The notes beneath the pieces were generated by a model. It was not told the DNA's origin, searched no databases, and saw nothing but the letters and a program-made list of their open reading frames with translations. The translations under genes and the position numbers were made by a program. A stretch of DNA of 41,965 bases from Pirellulales bacterium. Its GTDB lineage: Bacteria > Planctomycetota > Planctomycetia > Pirellulales > JAIMBC01. The stretch covers positions 1 to 41,965 of the forward strand of contig JAIMBC010000013.1 in the NCBI GenBank assembly GCA_023511675.1. The letters are read 5' to 3'. Positions 1 through 9,017 of the stretch are shown here, piece after piece (positions within the stretch are counted from its first letter, which is position 1; every line of letters starts with the position of its first letter).

Positions 1-810
1 GTACTGCACCCCCCCATCGTCCAACGTGCAGCGGCGGATGTAGCCCACCGCTCGCTCGATGATCTCCTTCGGTACGGGGATGCCCGCATTGCGGCAGCCC
101 CGCAACCCTTGCACCTGCGTAATCGTCGTCGAGCCTTCGTCAAAACCGTGCCCGTCCCGCGCACTGACATACCCCCAACCCCCAGCGGCCGTCTGCGCCT
201 CGCCCGTAAATTGCACGGCACGCGTCAACACGTCCACGAGCGTCTCACGCCGCTCCTCATCCTCCTCTTCCCCCAGCACCTGCGAGAGGAACAGCATCGA
301 GTAGCCGTGACCATAAGTATAGTGGTCATCGCGCGTGGGGTCCCCAATCAGCCCGTTGGGACGGCTGCGGCTCACCAGGTAATCCACCGCCTTGCGCAGG
401 TTCAACGCATATTTCCCTTGCGTGGTGGTCGAGCCTTCGCACAACATGGCCATGCCCGCCAGGGCCGTCATTGCCGTGGGATAGCGGCCCTCGTTGGCGG
501 ACCAGTGTCCCAGCCGAGACTGCGTATTGGCCAGCCAGTCCAGACCGCGCGAGACGACTCGCTGTAGCTTCTCTTCTTGAAGAGGGGGCTGGCCTTCAAC
601 AGGTAGCGCAGCCCCCAGCAGCAGCGCCATCACATAGCATGCACAGCGGCTCGCCCTCCACGCGCGGAAGCGGGAGCAATGGCATGCCTTCGCCCGCACG
701 CCGGCGAGCAGGCCAGCCTGCCCCGCAGGACTCCAGGTCTCACGGCGGCCGCTCCGGCCGCCATTTGTACAAGCTGCCTGACCGGGGCAACGCAAGCTGC
801 TACGGAACAT
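1..810 (-). CDS. Prenyltransferase/squalene-oxidase-repeat secreted protein (partial)
   Basis: The frame is open from 810 down to the window edge, so 270 N-terminal residues are visible and the C-terminus is missing. The protein carries alpha/alpha-toroid repeats like those of prenyltransferases and squalene cyclases, seen in GLDWLANTQSRLGHW, AMTALAGMAML and the GGWGY-type segment. Planctomycetes have many secreted, non-enzymatic-looking members of this family, and the function is unknown. The ATG at 810 overlaps the stop of the upstream gene (800-802) and follows a GGTGGAG motif, which supports translational coupling. The hydrophobic stretch VMALLLGAALPVEG lies about 50 residues in, so a GTG or ATG further inside could be the true start of a signal peptide. 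It pairs with the PQQ-propeller gene in one minus-strand operon. Confidence 0.75.
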   Translation of the reverse strand, partial: MFRSSLRCPGQAACTNGGRSGRRETWSPAGQAGLLAGVRAKACHCSRFRAWRASRCACYVMALLLGAALPVEGQPPLQEEKLQRVVSRGLDWLANTQSRLGHWSANEGRYPTAMTALAGMAMLCEGSTTTQGKYALNLRKAVDYLVSRSRPNGLIGDPTRDDHYTYGHGYSMLFLSQVLGEEEDEERRETLVDVLTRAVQFTGEAQTAAGGWGYVSARDGHGFDEGSTTITQVQGLRGCRNAGIPVPKEIIERAVGYIRRCTLDDGGVQY

Positions 811-3800
811 CTCCACCATCCTCGCCTTCACTGGCGGCTGGAGCATCTTCCGATTCATCGGACGCCTCAGGGAATGCATGGTCATCATCCGCAGCGTCTG
901 CATCGTCTACATCTTCGTCGGCTGCACCTTCGTCGGCTGCATCCTCATCGGCTGCATCTTCGTCGTCCGCCTCGTCTGTATCTCCGTCCTCAGCGCCATC
1001 TTCGGCCATACCTTCATCGAGGTCGGCCTGCGGCTGGGCATCGGCATCTTCCTTTTGTGGCGGCTGGCGCTGTTGTTGCAAGCGGTCCTTTCCAGGCGCC
1101 TGTTCTTCTTCAGACACACCCTGCTGCGGCGATTCAGGCCAGGGCTGATCGGTAAACTTCAGCACAGCGGAGGCCCGGAGCGTGCGCACGGTAACAGAGC
1201 CGGAAGTTGGATCGCCCACGCATTCCACAGACTGCAACTGGCCGGCGGTTTGGTGCCGGTACACGAAACGGCCCGTACGCTTATCGAGACAGACGACGGT
1301 GCCGGAGGGCTGCTGGCGGCCGTTCACTTGCTCCCAGACACTCGTAGCGAACACAAGCACGGGCAGGCCGGCTGGCTGGGTGAGCAGCAGGCCCTGGTTC
1401 TTGATAGGGGTTACCCAGCTCGCGGCCCGGACAGTTTCGTTCGGCCGCCGCTCGAAGCCATAAATGCGCCCGTTGAGTAGCGGAATACCCCAGGCCTGAT
1501 AGGGAACGGGTTGGAAGGTCTTGTTGTTCTGGTTCTGGGGCGCGTGGTTCAGCAGCAGCAGATCATGGCTCGGGGTGCGCAGGACGAACACGTCGATCAG
1601 GTTTGGGCCGGCTTCGACCTCTGCGTCTACAAGCATCTGGCCCGTGGCGGCATCGACCAGCACAAACCGCCGGCCCTGTTCGAGCACGCCGACTGCCTCC
1701 TCCTCAACGGCCCAGATGCGGCTGTTCACGTGGAACTGCTTCTCCCAGCGGGTCTGATACGTCCAGGCATCCGTGCGGCGGAGCACCCAGCGGCCTTCAT
1801 TGGTCCAGGTGACCAGTTCGCGGCCCTGCACAATGGAGCGGCTTTCAGGGGGGGGCAAGGAGCGCCGTCCCACCTCGCGGCCGTCCAGCGCGTCCAGCAC
1901 AACCGTTTCGCCGCCGCTGGGAAGGGTCACGAACACCAGATCGCGGTCTCCCATGATCTCGCAGCCGGCGGGCAGGTCGCTGCGCTGCCAGAGCGTTTCA
2001 CCGCTCAGAGGATCGACGGCGATCACCTGCCGGGCACGCTGGTAACACACGTAATGGGGGGTAGCGGCTCCGGCGCTGCCCAGGGGGCGGCCAAGATTGT
2101 CTGTAATGACCATGCGGGGCAATCGGCCGGCCACATTGAGCATCCGCTGCTGGAAGCCAAACTGCCGCGCCGTCGCCAGCGTGTTGGGATCGGCCAGCGG
2201 TTGCCGCCAGATCACCCGCGGCCGCGGATCGCCGGGACTGCCCAGAGCGTCGATGGCGACCAGTTCCACCCCCAGGGAGACCAGCAGCAGGTGCCCCGCT
2301 CCTTGCAGTTGCGTGAGCTGGTTGCCGAGGAAGATCATGTCGCTGCGTTCGCGCAGGCCCAGACGCCAGCGCTCTCGGCCCTGGGAATCCCGCGCCACCA
2401 GCACGTGCTGATTGTGTTCCAGGTAGATCGTGGAGTTGGCGAGGAAGCTGCTGCGCCCAAAGCGCACCTCCACCGGGAAAAGCGGAAATGCCGAGCCTTG
2501 CTGTCCCGGTCCGTCTTGCTGCTCGACCGCGCCGCGCGGATAGGGGTCTTGGCCCGAGAGGATGGCGCGCATCCCCGCTGGGGCAGCAAGGCCGTCGAGA
2601 ATCTGCTGGCCGGTTTGGCCTGGCAGGCACTCGATCTCCGCCAGGGGACCGGCAAGCCGGCGATACCAGCGGGCCGCTTCTTCGTCTCGGCCGGCGGAGT
2701 GGAGCAGCATGGCCAGGCGGGCCGTGGCCGCGCGGGCGGCGGGTCGATCAGCCAGCAATTCCACCTGTTCCAGCCGGATCTCGGCCTCCAGCAGGCGGCC
2801 CTCCTCTGCCAACCGGGCGGCGAGCACCACGCGTGCCTCATCGGCGGCGGGATGGAAACCAAAGTGCCGCACGAAACGCGTCAGTTCTTCCGTGCCGGCA
2901 GCCGCCTGGGCTGCCGCTAACCGTTCGGCCACCGCCGCATCGATCTCTCGGCGCGCTGCTTCATCAGCGGCAGCACGCAGCTCGGCCAGGCGCGCCTGTA
3001 CCCAGCGGTCGCGCCGCACCGAATGGGCAGCGTCGATTCTCTCCAGCTCGGTTGCGGCCGCCAGCTCCAGCAGCTTCAAGTAAGTCTCAAACGCGGGCCA
3101 GTATTCTCCCTCCCGCTGCAAGCCCTGCCCCACTACCCGCAAGTACCGCGATTGCTCCTGCGGCTCCGTGGCCAGGCTGCCCAGCTCCTCCACCGCCTGC
3201 CGGTGCTGCTTAAAATCGCTGGCCAGGGCCTCCGTCAGGGCGTCTACCAGCAAGCCCCGCGTGTGGGGATCGGCGTTCAGGGCATAGCTGCGACGAAGAT
3301 GGTCGATCGCCTCCGCATGCCGGCCTTCGTCCAGCAACAGCTCTCCCTGGCGTGCCAGAGCGACGGGATCATCGGGGTGCTCTGCCAGGTCGGCAGCCAC
3401 TTGCCGGCGTAGATCCTCGATCTGGAAGAAGCACTCCAACTCCTGCGCTCCCTGCGAGATCACGGCTCCCTGATAGCAGATCAAGTTGCCTGGCACGCTG
3501 CCGGTGCGGCTCCGAGCGCGGGCCACGATCGACCCGTCACGCACGCGCACCGCCGCTACCTCTCCGGAGCTGAGCGGCAAGAAGTACAACTCGCCGTTAA
3601 AGAAGCCGCGGCCGCTGGGCGCGGCCCCCGAAGGCAAGGCCACCGCCTCGCCGGTCCAGGCCGGCTCTCCCGTTGCCAGACGCACGGCACGCAGAGATGT
3701 CCGGCCCACAATCAGCACCAAGCCGTCGTGTACGCAGCCGACGTACATGCCGTCGTCGCGTGGCCGCTTCCAGAGCAGACTGCCCTGAACCAGATCCAAA

Positions 3801-6046
3801 CAGTGCAACTCGTTGGACTCGGGCGGAGTCAACAGCACCCTGCCCTCTGCCAGCGTCACCGTGGAATCGACCCAGCGCTGATTGGCGGCCAGATCTTCCA
3901 GCACCATCCCGCTGGCACGCAGCTTCAAAGCCACGGCACCGCGGTAGTCCGCCGTCGCCTCCTGCGGATACTGGTAGCCCCATAACAGGCTCCGCGTCGT
4001 CAGATCCACGCCCACCACTGCTCCCACAGCCGTGGGGCAGACCAGCACCCCATCCGCATACGAAGGCGTGGCCCCCGTGTTGCGGCGCAGCGGATCCTCC
4101 AGAATCGAGCTGGCCAGCGAGGCAAGCTGCTGCGTCCACTCTACATTACCCGTCATCGCCTCAATGGCGGCCAGACGGACCTCCCCCTTCAACTCCGCCA
4201 ACACGTACACGCGGCCTGCCAATGGTAGCGGAGGACCAAGGAAAAACGCCCCCGCCAGCGGCAAGCCGCCCTCCGTCGGCTGGCTGCCCAGCTCCCACCG
4301 TAACTTGCCCTCGGTGGCCAGCTCATAGGCCGCCAAACGGTTATACGGCTTGGGTCCAGTAGGCTGCGTCAGCAACCGGCCGTTTGCCAGCACCATGCCC
4401 GCCTGCGCCGGGGTGACAAAACTCACCCCCAAGTCCTCCACACAGTACACATGCCGCCCGTCGCTCGACATCTGGCCGTATACCATGTCTCGCCACACAC
4501 GGTCCGCCAACCATTGCGAAAGCGGAGGATTGTTCTGCCACAGACCGCTCGGCGCAGCACTTTCGAGAAGCTGCCGCACCGATTCGTCCACCCCGCCGGC
4601 CCACACACGCTTGCCCGTGCGAAAATCCACGGCCTCCAGGCCCGTCAGGCCACGCATCAGCACCCAGCCCCCCACCGCCAGGGGCTGCAACGCCGGCACG
4701 CTTGCCGTACCCTGGTCAGCCTCTGCCTGGGCGAGCCGGGAGAGTTCCTCCTGGGCAAAGGGGTCGTTGATCACACGCACTGCCCAGCGGCGGTTCAGCA
4801 GGGGCATGCCCCCCCGGGTACGGGCATTGCGGGCGGGGCTTCCGCGGAACAGCACCCATTCCTCGCGGGCCGCATCCAGAGAAGGCAGGGCAGCCGTACC
4901 CGCCACGCGCTCCAACCATGCCACGGCTTGTGCTGCCGCGTCTCGGCTGCTGGCCTCGGGCAAGGCGGCCAGCGGCAGCCGCTTGCCGGCAACCGTTACT
5001 TTGCCTTCCGGCAGCCGCCGGCGCAGATCCAGCAGTACGGCCGCCGCGTTGGCAGTCACCCCGGCTCGCTGCCAGCACACGGCCAGCATGAAACTCAGGC
5101 CAGGATCCAGGCGCGCTGCCGCCGGAGACTCTTGCAGCCGCTTTAGGCAGAGCGCGGCCGCCAAGGGCTGATTGCGGTCCAGATTGGCCAGGGCCAACAA
5201 GTAGGTGGCCTCGTAGCCTGCCCGCGTGTGGAAGTACTGGCGCGAGACATCTGCCAGACCGGCCAAGTCGCCCGTGGCCGCGGCATGCTCCAGTGCCCGG
5301 CGCGCCACGGCGCCATACTCCAGTTCGTACGCCTCGCGGCCCGCCTCGGGCATGCTGCCGATCAGCCGCTGGGCCTCTGCCTTCAGGCTGCGATAGATGG
5401 GCTGGTCTTTCTCGGGTTGAAAGAAGTGGTCTTCCGACTCGGTAAGGATCTTGCCCAGGAACTTGACGGCTTCTGTATAGCGCTTGGCCTTTAGCAGCTC
5501 TTTCGCCTTGGTAAGAAGCTGCATGGTCTCTCGATCAGGAGGAAAGAACACGTTGTCTTCGAACGCCTCTCCCTCCGAGTTGGCAAGCGCAGGACGCAGC
5601 ACGGCCCGCCCCCCCCTCTGCCGCACCAGCACGCGCTGCAAGGCACGCATCCGACGCATCAACCGCTGCTGTTCTGCCTGCTGATCTTTTGCCTGTTGAT
5701 CTTGTGCTTGCTGCCCCCCGGGCTGCTGGCCTTCTCCCATCTGACCGTCAGCCTGCTTCGCACCGGCCTGCTGGACCTTTGGCTTTTGCTCCCCGGTATC
5801 GGGCTGGTCTGCGGCGGCCCGGTCTGCGGGCTGGTCAGTCTGGGGCTGTTGATCCTGCTCGGCGGCGCGTACGTCCTGGCCTTGTTGCTGGTTTTCGGCC
5901 GCGGCGTCTGCCTCTTGCATGGGGCGGGGCTCAGCCGCCCTCAGGGGGGCTGAAAGGCCTGTCAACGCCAGGAGGCCCAGGACGGCCGCTCCCGCCAACG
6001 GGCGACATCCGAGCAAACGACGTGGCAGCGTGCTTTGCCTTTCCAT
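800..6046 (-). CDS. Secreted TPR / PQQ-like beta-propeller protein, 1748 aa
   Basis: This is a very large envelope protein. The frame is open to 6220, but the ATG at 6046 is preferred: it follows AAAGG, begins a clear signal peptide (positively charged PRRLLGCRP, then AAVLGLLALTGLSAPLRA), and a promoter-like sequence at 6196-6224 lies inside the longer version. After the signal comes a Q/A/D-rich disordered stretch of about 110 residues. TPR-like helical repeats follow (LLKAKRYTEAVKFLGKIL). Two blocks of PQQ-type blades then appear (VDFRTGKRVW, IEAMTGNVEW, LDLVQGSLLW, VRLATGEPAW, VDPLSGETLW), separated by more TPR helices (LLDEGRHAEAIDHLRRSY). The last ~60 residues are almost all D, E and A. 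Blades probably act as scaffold or binding surface; I see no evidence for a bound quinone. The role is unknown. Confidence 0.85.
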   Translation of the reverse strand: MERQSTLPRRLLGCRPLAGAAVLGLLALTGLSAPLRAAEPRPMQEADAAAENQQQGQDVRAAEQDQQPQTDQPADRAAADQPDTGEQKPKVQQAGAKQADGQMGEGQQPGGQQAQDQQAKDQQAEQQRLMRRMRALQRVLVRQRGGRAVLRPALANSEGEAFEDNVFFPPDRETMQLLTKAKELLKAKRYTEAVKFLGKILTESEDHFFQPEKDQPIYRSLKAEAQRLIGSMPEAGREAYELEYGAVARRALEHAAATGDLAGLADVSRQYFHTRAGYEATYLLALANLDRNQPLAAALCLKRLQESPAAARLDPGLSFMLAVCWQRAGVTANAAAVLLDLRRRLPEGKVTVAGKRLPLAALPEASSRDAAAQAVAWLERVAGTAALPSLDAAREEWVLFRGSPARNARTRGGMPLLNRRWAVRVINDPFAQEELSRLAQAEADQGTASVPALQPLAVGGWVLMRGLTGLEAVDFRTGKRVWAGGVDESVRQLLESAAPSGLWQNNPPLSQWLADRVWRDMVYGQMSSDGRHVYCVEDLGVSFVTPAQAGMVLANGRLLTQPTGPKPYNRLAAYELATEGKLRWELGSQPTEGGLPLAGAFFLGPPLPLAGRVYVLAELKGEVRLAAIEAMTGNVEWTQQLASLASSILEDPLRRNTGATPSYADGVLVCPTAVGAVVGVDLTTRSLLWGYQYPQEATADYRGAVALKLRASGMVLEDLAANQRWVDSTVTLAEGRVLLTPPESNELHCLDLVQGSLLWKRPRDDGMYVGCVHDGLVLIVGRTSLRAVRLATGEPAWTGEAVALPSGAAPSGRGFFNGELYFLPLSSGEVAAVRVRDGSIVARARSRTGSVPGNLICYQGAVISQGAQELECFFQIEDLRRQVAADLAEHPDDPVALARQGELLLDEGRHAEAIDHLRRSYALNADPHTRGLLVDALTEALASDFKQHRQAVEELGSLATEPQEQSRYLRVVGQGLQREGEYWPAFETYLKLLELAAATELERIDAAHSVRRDRWVQARLAELRAAADEAARREIDAAVAERLAAAQAAAGTEELTRFVRHFGFHPAADEARVVLAARLAEEGRLLEAEIRLEQVELLADRPAARAATARLAMLLHSAGRDEEAARWYRRLAGPLAEIECLPGQTGQQILDGLAAPAGMRAILSGQDPYPRGAVEQQDGPGQQGSAFPLFPVEVRFGRSSFLANSTIYLEHNQHVLVARDSQGRERWRLGLRERSDMIFLGNQLTQLQGAGHLLLVSLGVELVAIDALGSPGDPRPRVIWRQPLADPNTLATARQFGFQQRMLNVAGRLPRMVITDNLGRPLGSAGAATPHYVCYQRARQVIAVDPLSGETLWQRSDLPAGCEIMGDRDLVFVTLPSGGETVVLDALDGREVGRRSLPPPESRSIVQGRELVTWTNEGRWVLRRTDAWTYQTRWEKQFHVNSRIWAVEEEAVGVLEQGRRFVLVDAATGQMLVDAEVEAGPNLIDVFVLRTPSHDLLLLNHAPQNQNNKTFQPVPYQAWGIPLLNGRIYGFERRPNETVRAASWVTPIKNQGLLLTQPAGLPVLVFATSVWEQVNGRQQPSGTVVCLDKRTGRFVYRHQTAGQLQSVECVGDPTSGSVTVRTLRASAVLKFTDQPWPESPQQGVSEEEQAPGKDRLQQQRQPPQKEDADAQPQADLDEGMAEDGAEDGDTDEADDEDAADEDAADEGAADEDVDDADAADDDHAFPEASDESEDAPAASEGEDGGDVP

Positions 6047-6195
6047 TCCAGCAACCTTTGCAGCAACGATTCCAACCTTGTTAGTGCCCGCTGCACCTAG
6101 AAAGTTTAACCCCGGAGGGAGCGACGCAGCCTCGGCTGCAACGGGCAGCGCGGCCACGCTTTGCGCCATTTCGCCGTAAACCACGCCAAAACACA

Positions 6196-6224
6196 ATCTT
6201 ACATCATATGGCCGTGCCAAACAA
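6196..6224 (-). promoter_or_regulatory. Candidate sigma70 promoter of the PQQ-propeller operon
   Basis: On the minus strand there is TTGTTT (6219-6224), a 17-nt spacer, and TAAGAT (6196-6201). It lies about 150 nt upstream of the chosen ATG at 6046 and would be inside the coding region if the longer start at 6220 were real. Confidence 0.35.
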
Positions 6225-6563
6225 TTGGGCGTCTTTCGGCTGCCCGAGGCGTCGCATGGCTGGGGTAAGGCGAAGCCGCGGCGCTTGGCCGTAGCTACAG
6301 CTTAAGCGCCCCCTCCAAATCGATCCGGCCGTCGCTGTGACCCAGGTTGCACGCCCCTGCTGCCCCCCGATGGGGTTCGGCCGAACGGGTCGAGACGGGC
6401 GGCAGGCCGCCGCGCTGCCCCGCCCCGCTCGGCCGCTCGCGGCCGTACCCAAAAAAGTTGGCACAATGGGTTGCGTTTTGTGCGCCGCGCAGTCTAATTT
6501 TCCCAGCATGTGGTCGGACCGTTCTGGCAACTTTCTTCACCTCGCAGGGAGAACTACTGAGCC
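6225..6563. other. Divergent intergenic region, PQQ operon / HU gene
   Basis: No gene is seen in this stretch. It separates two divergent transcription units and is GC-rich except for an AT-richer patch around 6450-6510 just ahead of the HU-like gene, where its promoter should lie. I cannot pick a convincing -35/-10 pair for that gene. Confidence 0.5.
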
Positions 6564-6896
6564 ATGGCGAAAGCCGCTGCACAAAAGAAGCCCCTCACCA
6601 AGAGTCAGATCTTCACCAACATTGCTGAGGCCACGGGGCTGACGCGCAAGCAGGTCGCAGGTGTTTTCGATGCCTTGACGGAAGAGATCCGCAAGGCCAT
6701 GAGCAGCCGCGGTCCGGGCGTGTTTCAGGTGCCGGGGCTGATCAAGGTGGTGAAGAAGTATGTGCCCGCGAGGAAGGCACAGAAAAACGTACCCAACCCC
6801 TTCAAGCCGGGCGAGTTCATGGACCGTCCCGCCAAGCCCGCCAGCTACACCGTGAAGGTGCGGGCACTCAAGGCGCTGAAGAGCATGGTCAAGTAG
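6564..6896 (+). CDS. HU/IHF-family DNA-binding protein
   Basis: A 110-aa basic protein of the HU/IHF nucleoid-protein family. The N-terminal helical part is clear (LTKSQIFTNIAEATGLTRKQV, then a helix FDALTEEIRKAM), followed by the beta saddle (GPGVFQVPGLIKVVKKYVPA). The arm region is diverged from enterobacterial HU: the usual GR-NP arm is replaced by KNVPNPFKPGEFMDRPAKP. It is somewhat longer than the ~90 residues of canonical HU, with a Lys/Ala-rich N-terminus. The ATG at 6564 follows GGGAG with good spacing. It should bind and bend DNA and compact the nucleoid. It stands alone and is followed by a strong terminator. Confidence 0.88.
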   Translation: MAKAAAQKKPLTKSQIFTNIAEATGLTRKQVAGVFDALTEEIRKAMSSRGPGVFQVPGLIKVVKKYVPARKAQKNVPNPFKPGEFMDRPAKPASYTVKVRALKALKSMVK

Positions 6897-6939
6897 CCTT
6901 TTTCCACACCTTAAGGCGCTCCACTTGCGACGCAGCAAG

Positions 6940-6977
6940 ACGGGCCGGGCAGGTGCGCAGCTTTCCCGGCCCGTTTT
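6940..6977 (+). terminator. Rho-independent terminator after the HU-like gene
   Basis: A perfect 10-bp GC-rich stem (ACGGGCCGGG at 6940-6949 pairing with CCCGGCCCGT at 6965-6974), a 15-nt loop and a short T run (6974-6977), about 45 nt after the stop codon. Confidence 0.75.
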
Positions 6978-7111
6978 GCCTGCCACGCACAAGCCCCCAT
7001 GCCTCCTGATGCGCATTGCGCCGGGAGCCTGGGGCGCACACAATTGCGTGAGTCCTCCGGTCCCAGGGAGCTGACGCCGCTGGCTGGTCTGGGCATGGTA
7101 GCTGGAGCACG

Positions 7112-8311
7112 CTAGGGGGAACATACAGTTCCGTCGGGCGAACCAGGCGAGTCGGCGCGTCCCGTCGGCGACGCGGCCGGCCGCGAGAGCGTAAGCTGGC
7201 TGCGGTGGCGCAGTGCCACAATCCCCCCGGGCAGGCTGTAGCGTCTGGGTGTGCGGGGGTCGAGAACCATCTGCACCAGTCGCTGCCAGTGTTTTGCGTT
7301 CATGGCTCCCTCGGGCCAGGCCAGGCTGCGCCAACCATGCGCCAGTGCCTCGCGTACCACGGCGGGCGGTTGCGTCGCCAGTACCTGGCCATCGAGCGAG
7401 AAACCTGACGGGCCTGCCGCAATAAGTGCTTGGTGGTAAAAGGCGGTTCCCAGATGGTGTGCAAGCTGAGAGAGCTGCTGGGCCTGCTCGCCCAGCCGGA
7501 GCAGGGCCTCGACGACACGTGGGTTGTACTCGGCCTGGAGCATGGGCAGCAGTTGACGGCGCAGCCGATTACGGGTGTAGCCGAGGTCGATGTTCGAGGC
7601 ATCCAGGCAATAGGCCTGGCCGCGTTGTGCGAGGTACTCCAGCACGTCGCTGCGGCGGAAGCCGAGCAGGGGTCGTACCAGAGTGACGTTGGAACCAAGG
7701 CTGCGTGAGGGGGGCATGCCGGCCAGCCCGTGGATGCCGGTGCCGCGCAGCAGCCGGTGCAGGATGGTTTCCGCTTGGTCGTCTGCCGTGTGTGCCACGG
7801 CGACAAAACGGAGGCCATGGGCCAGCGCCGTTTGGAGGAGGAAGCGGTAGCGCTCGCCGCGCAGGGCAGCCTCAGACAGTCGCCGCGAAGGCGAAGGAGA
7901 CGCGAGCGATTGGCTCCCGCGCTGGCCCGCGTGCCCAGCCGGTTGGGGGCTGGCGGAGACACCGGGCGAGGTGGGAGCGGGTTCGGCTTCGGCGGGCAAG
8001 GGTGCTGCGGCGGGCTGTGGGGTGCCCCCTTCCCACTGCCGCTGACCGAGGCAAAGCGGTAAGGCCAGTTGCTCGGCGAGTCGAACGACGAATTGCTGGT
8101 CCGCATCTGAGCCTGCTCCGCGCAGCCGATGGTTATAGTGGGCCAGGACGAGGCGGCCGGAGGACTGCGATCGGTCTTCGGCCCAGGCGGCCAGGGCACA
8201 AGCCAGGGCCACGCTGTCGGGACCACCGCTGACGGCGAGCAGCAGACCGGCTTGATGCCAATCGGCAAGGGGGCAGGTTTGGGCCAGGCGGGTTTCGAAG
8301 AGCAGGGGCAC
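7112..8311 (-). CDS. tilS: tRNA(Ile)-lysidine synthase
   Basis: TilS is a PP-loop ATPase that attaches lysine to C34 of tRNA-Ile(CAU), changing its codon specificity from AUG to AUA. The signature SGGPDS lies in LLLAVSGGPDSVAL, followed by LAHYNHRLRG and the HTADDQAET motif typical of the family. A Pro/Ala/Ser-rich insertion of about 50 residues (PQPAAAPLPAEAEPAPT onward) splits the catalytic domain; it looks disordered. The frame is open to an ATG at 8416, but the GTG at 8311 places the PP-loop about 28 residues from the N-terminus, as in other TilS proteins, giving 399 aa. The start is uncertain because neither option has a clear ribosome-binding site. The gene is convergent with the HU-like gene. 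Confidence 0.88.
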   Translation of the reverse strand: MPLLFETRLAQTCPLADWHQAGLLLAVSGGPDSVALACALAAWAEDRSQSSGRLVLAHYNHRLRGAGSDADQQFVVRLAEQLALPLCLGQRQWEGGTPQPAAAPLPAEAEPAPTSPGVSASPQPAGHAGQRGSQSLASPSPSRRLSEAALRGERYRFLLQTALAHGLRFVAVAHTADDQAETILHRLLRGTGIHGLAGMPPSRSLGSNVTLVRPLLGFRRSDVLEYLAQRGQAYCLDASNIDLGYTRNRLRRQLLPMLQAEYNPRVVEALLRLGEQAQQLSQLAHHLGTAFYHQALIAAGPSGFSLDGQVLATQPPAVVREALAHGWRSLAWPEGAMNAKHWQRLVQMVLDPRTPRRYSLPGGIVALRHRSQLTLSRPAASPTGRADSPGSPDGTVCSP

Positions 8312-8416
8312 GCAGAGAAAAGTGGTTGCAGGTTCAGGGATCTCTGTTAGTATGAATAAGCTGTAAGCGATAAGTCTACGGCGGCCTGCCGTGGGGCAGG
8401 CCTCGAGGAATAGCAC

Positions 8417-9003
8417 GACTCAAGAATTCCGTCGAATCGGATCGTCTGGCACCAGCCAGGCAATCAGAGGTCATGCGGCAATGCACGTGTTGGTCATCCT
8501 CTTGCAGCAACTACTCGGACTGTTAAAGGCCGCTCGCCAGGTCGCGCAGCCCGAGGTTGCCCACAGCGAGCCGCCTCACTCCCGCCGCGCTGCACCACCT
8601 AGCCCGGAACGGCCGCCATGCGGCCCCCTTTGTTCCGCGCCGCGCGGGGGGCGTCTGACGCGCTTCCTCACTCCACTGCGGGAGAAGGCCAGCCCCTGGC
8701 AGCGTGTGGCGCCGCGGCGCCGGTCATTTGTCTGCGGCGGGCAGAGATACTCTGCACAGCAGCGAGGAATGACCCATCCTCCGGCTGCCCGCAGCCCCAG
8801 CCCGCCCTTGGCAGGCGTGCCTGTGGAGCGTTAAGGGCCGACACCGGCAATCTGACGCGCTTGAGGGGTGCTAGCCCCGTTGGCTAGACCACAGCCGCCA
8901 GTGCTGTGGCAGAGCAGCCCCACGCACCGTCCAAGACCGCACCCGCCCCCCCGGGGACGGAGCATGCCGGCCAGCCTGCAGCGTGCCCGTCCCCTTTGCA
9001 GGT
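8417..9003. other. Long leader/intergenic region upstream of rny
   Basis: No gene is supported here; short frames in both strands lack ribosome-binding sites and family resemblance. The notable content is two adjacent hairpins at 8871-8909, described separately, and the sequence CTGACGCGCTT, which occurs at 8654 and 8852. The rest is GC-rich spacer between tilS and rny. Confidence 0.5.
8871..8909 (+). repeat. Two adjacent perfect hairpins in the rny leader
   Basis: The first hairpin is CTAGCC-(CCGTT)-GGCTAG at 8871-8887. The second is CCACAGC-(7 nt)-GCTGTGG at 8889-8909. They lie about 110 nt upstream of the rny start. There is no T run. They could be a dispersed repeat or structured leader RNA. 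Confidence 0.5.
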
Positions 9004-9017
9004 GGAAGGAGCGCACC

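Noticed and set aside
6459-6474. Sigma54-like TGGCAC...TTGC upstream of the HU-like gene
   Set aside because: The spacing between the GG and GC elements is 11 nt instead of the required 10.
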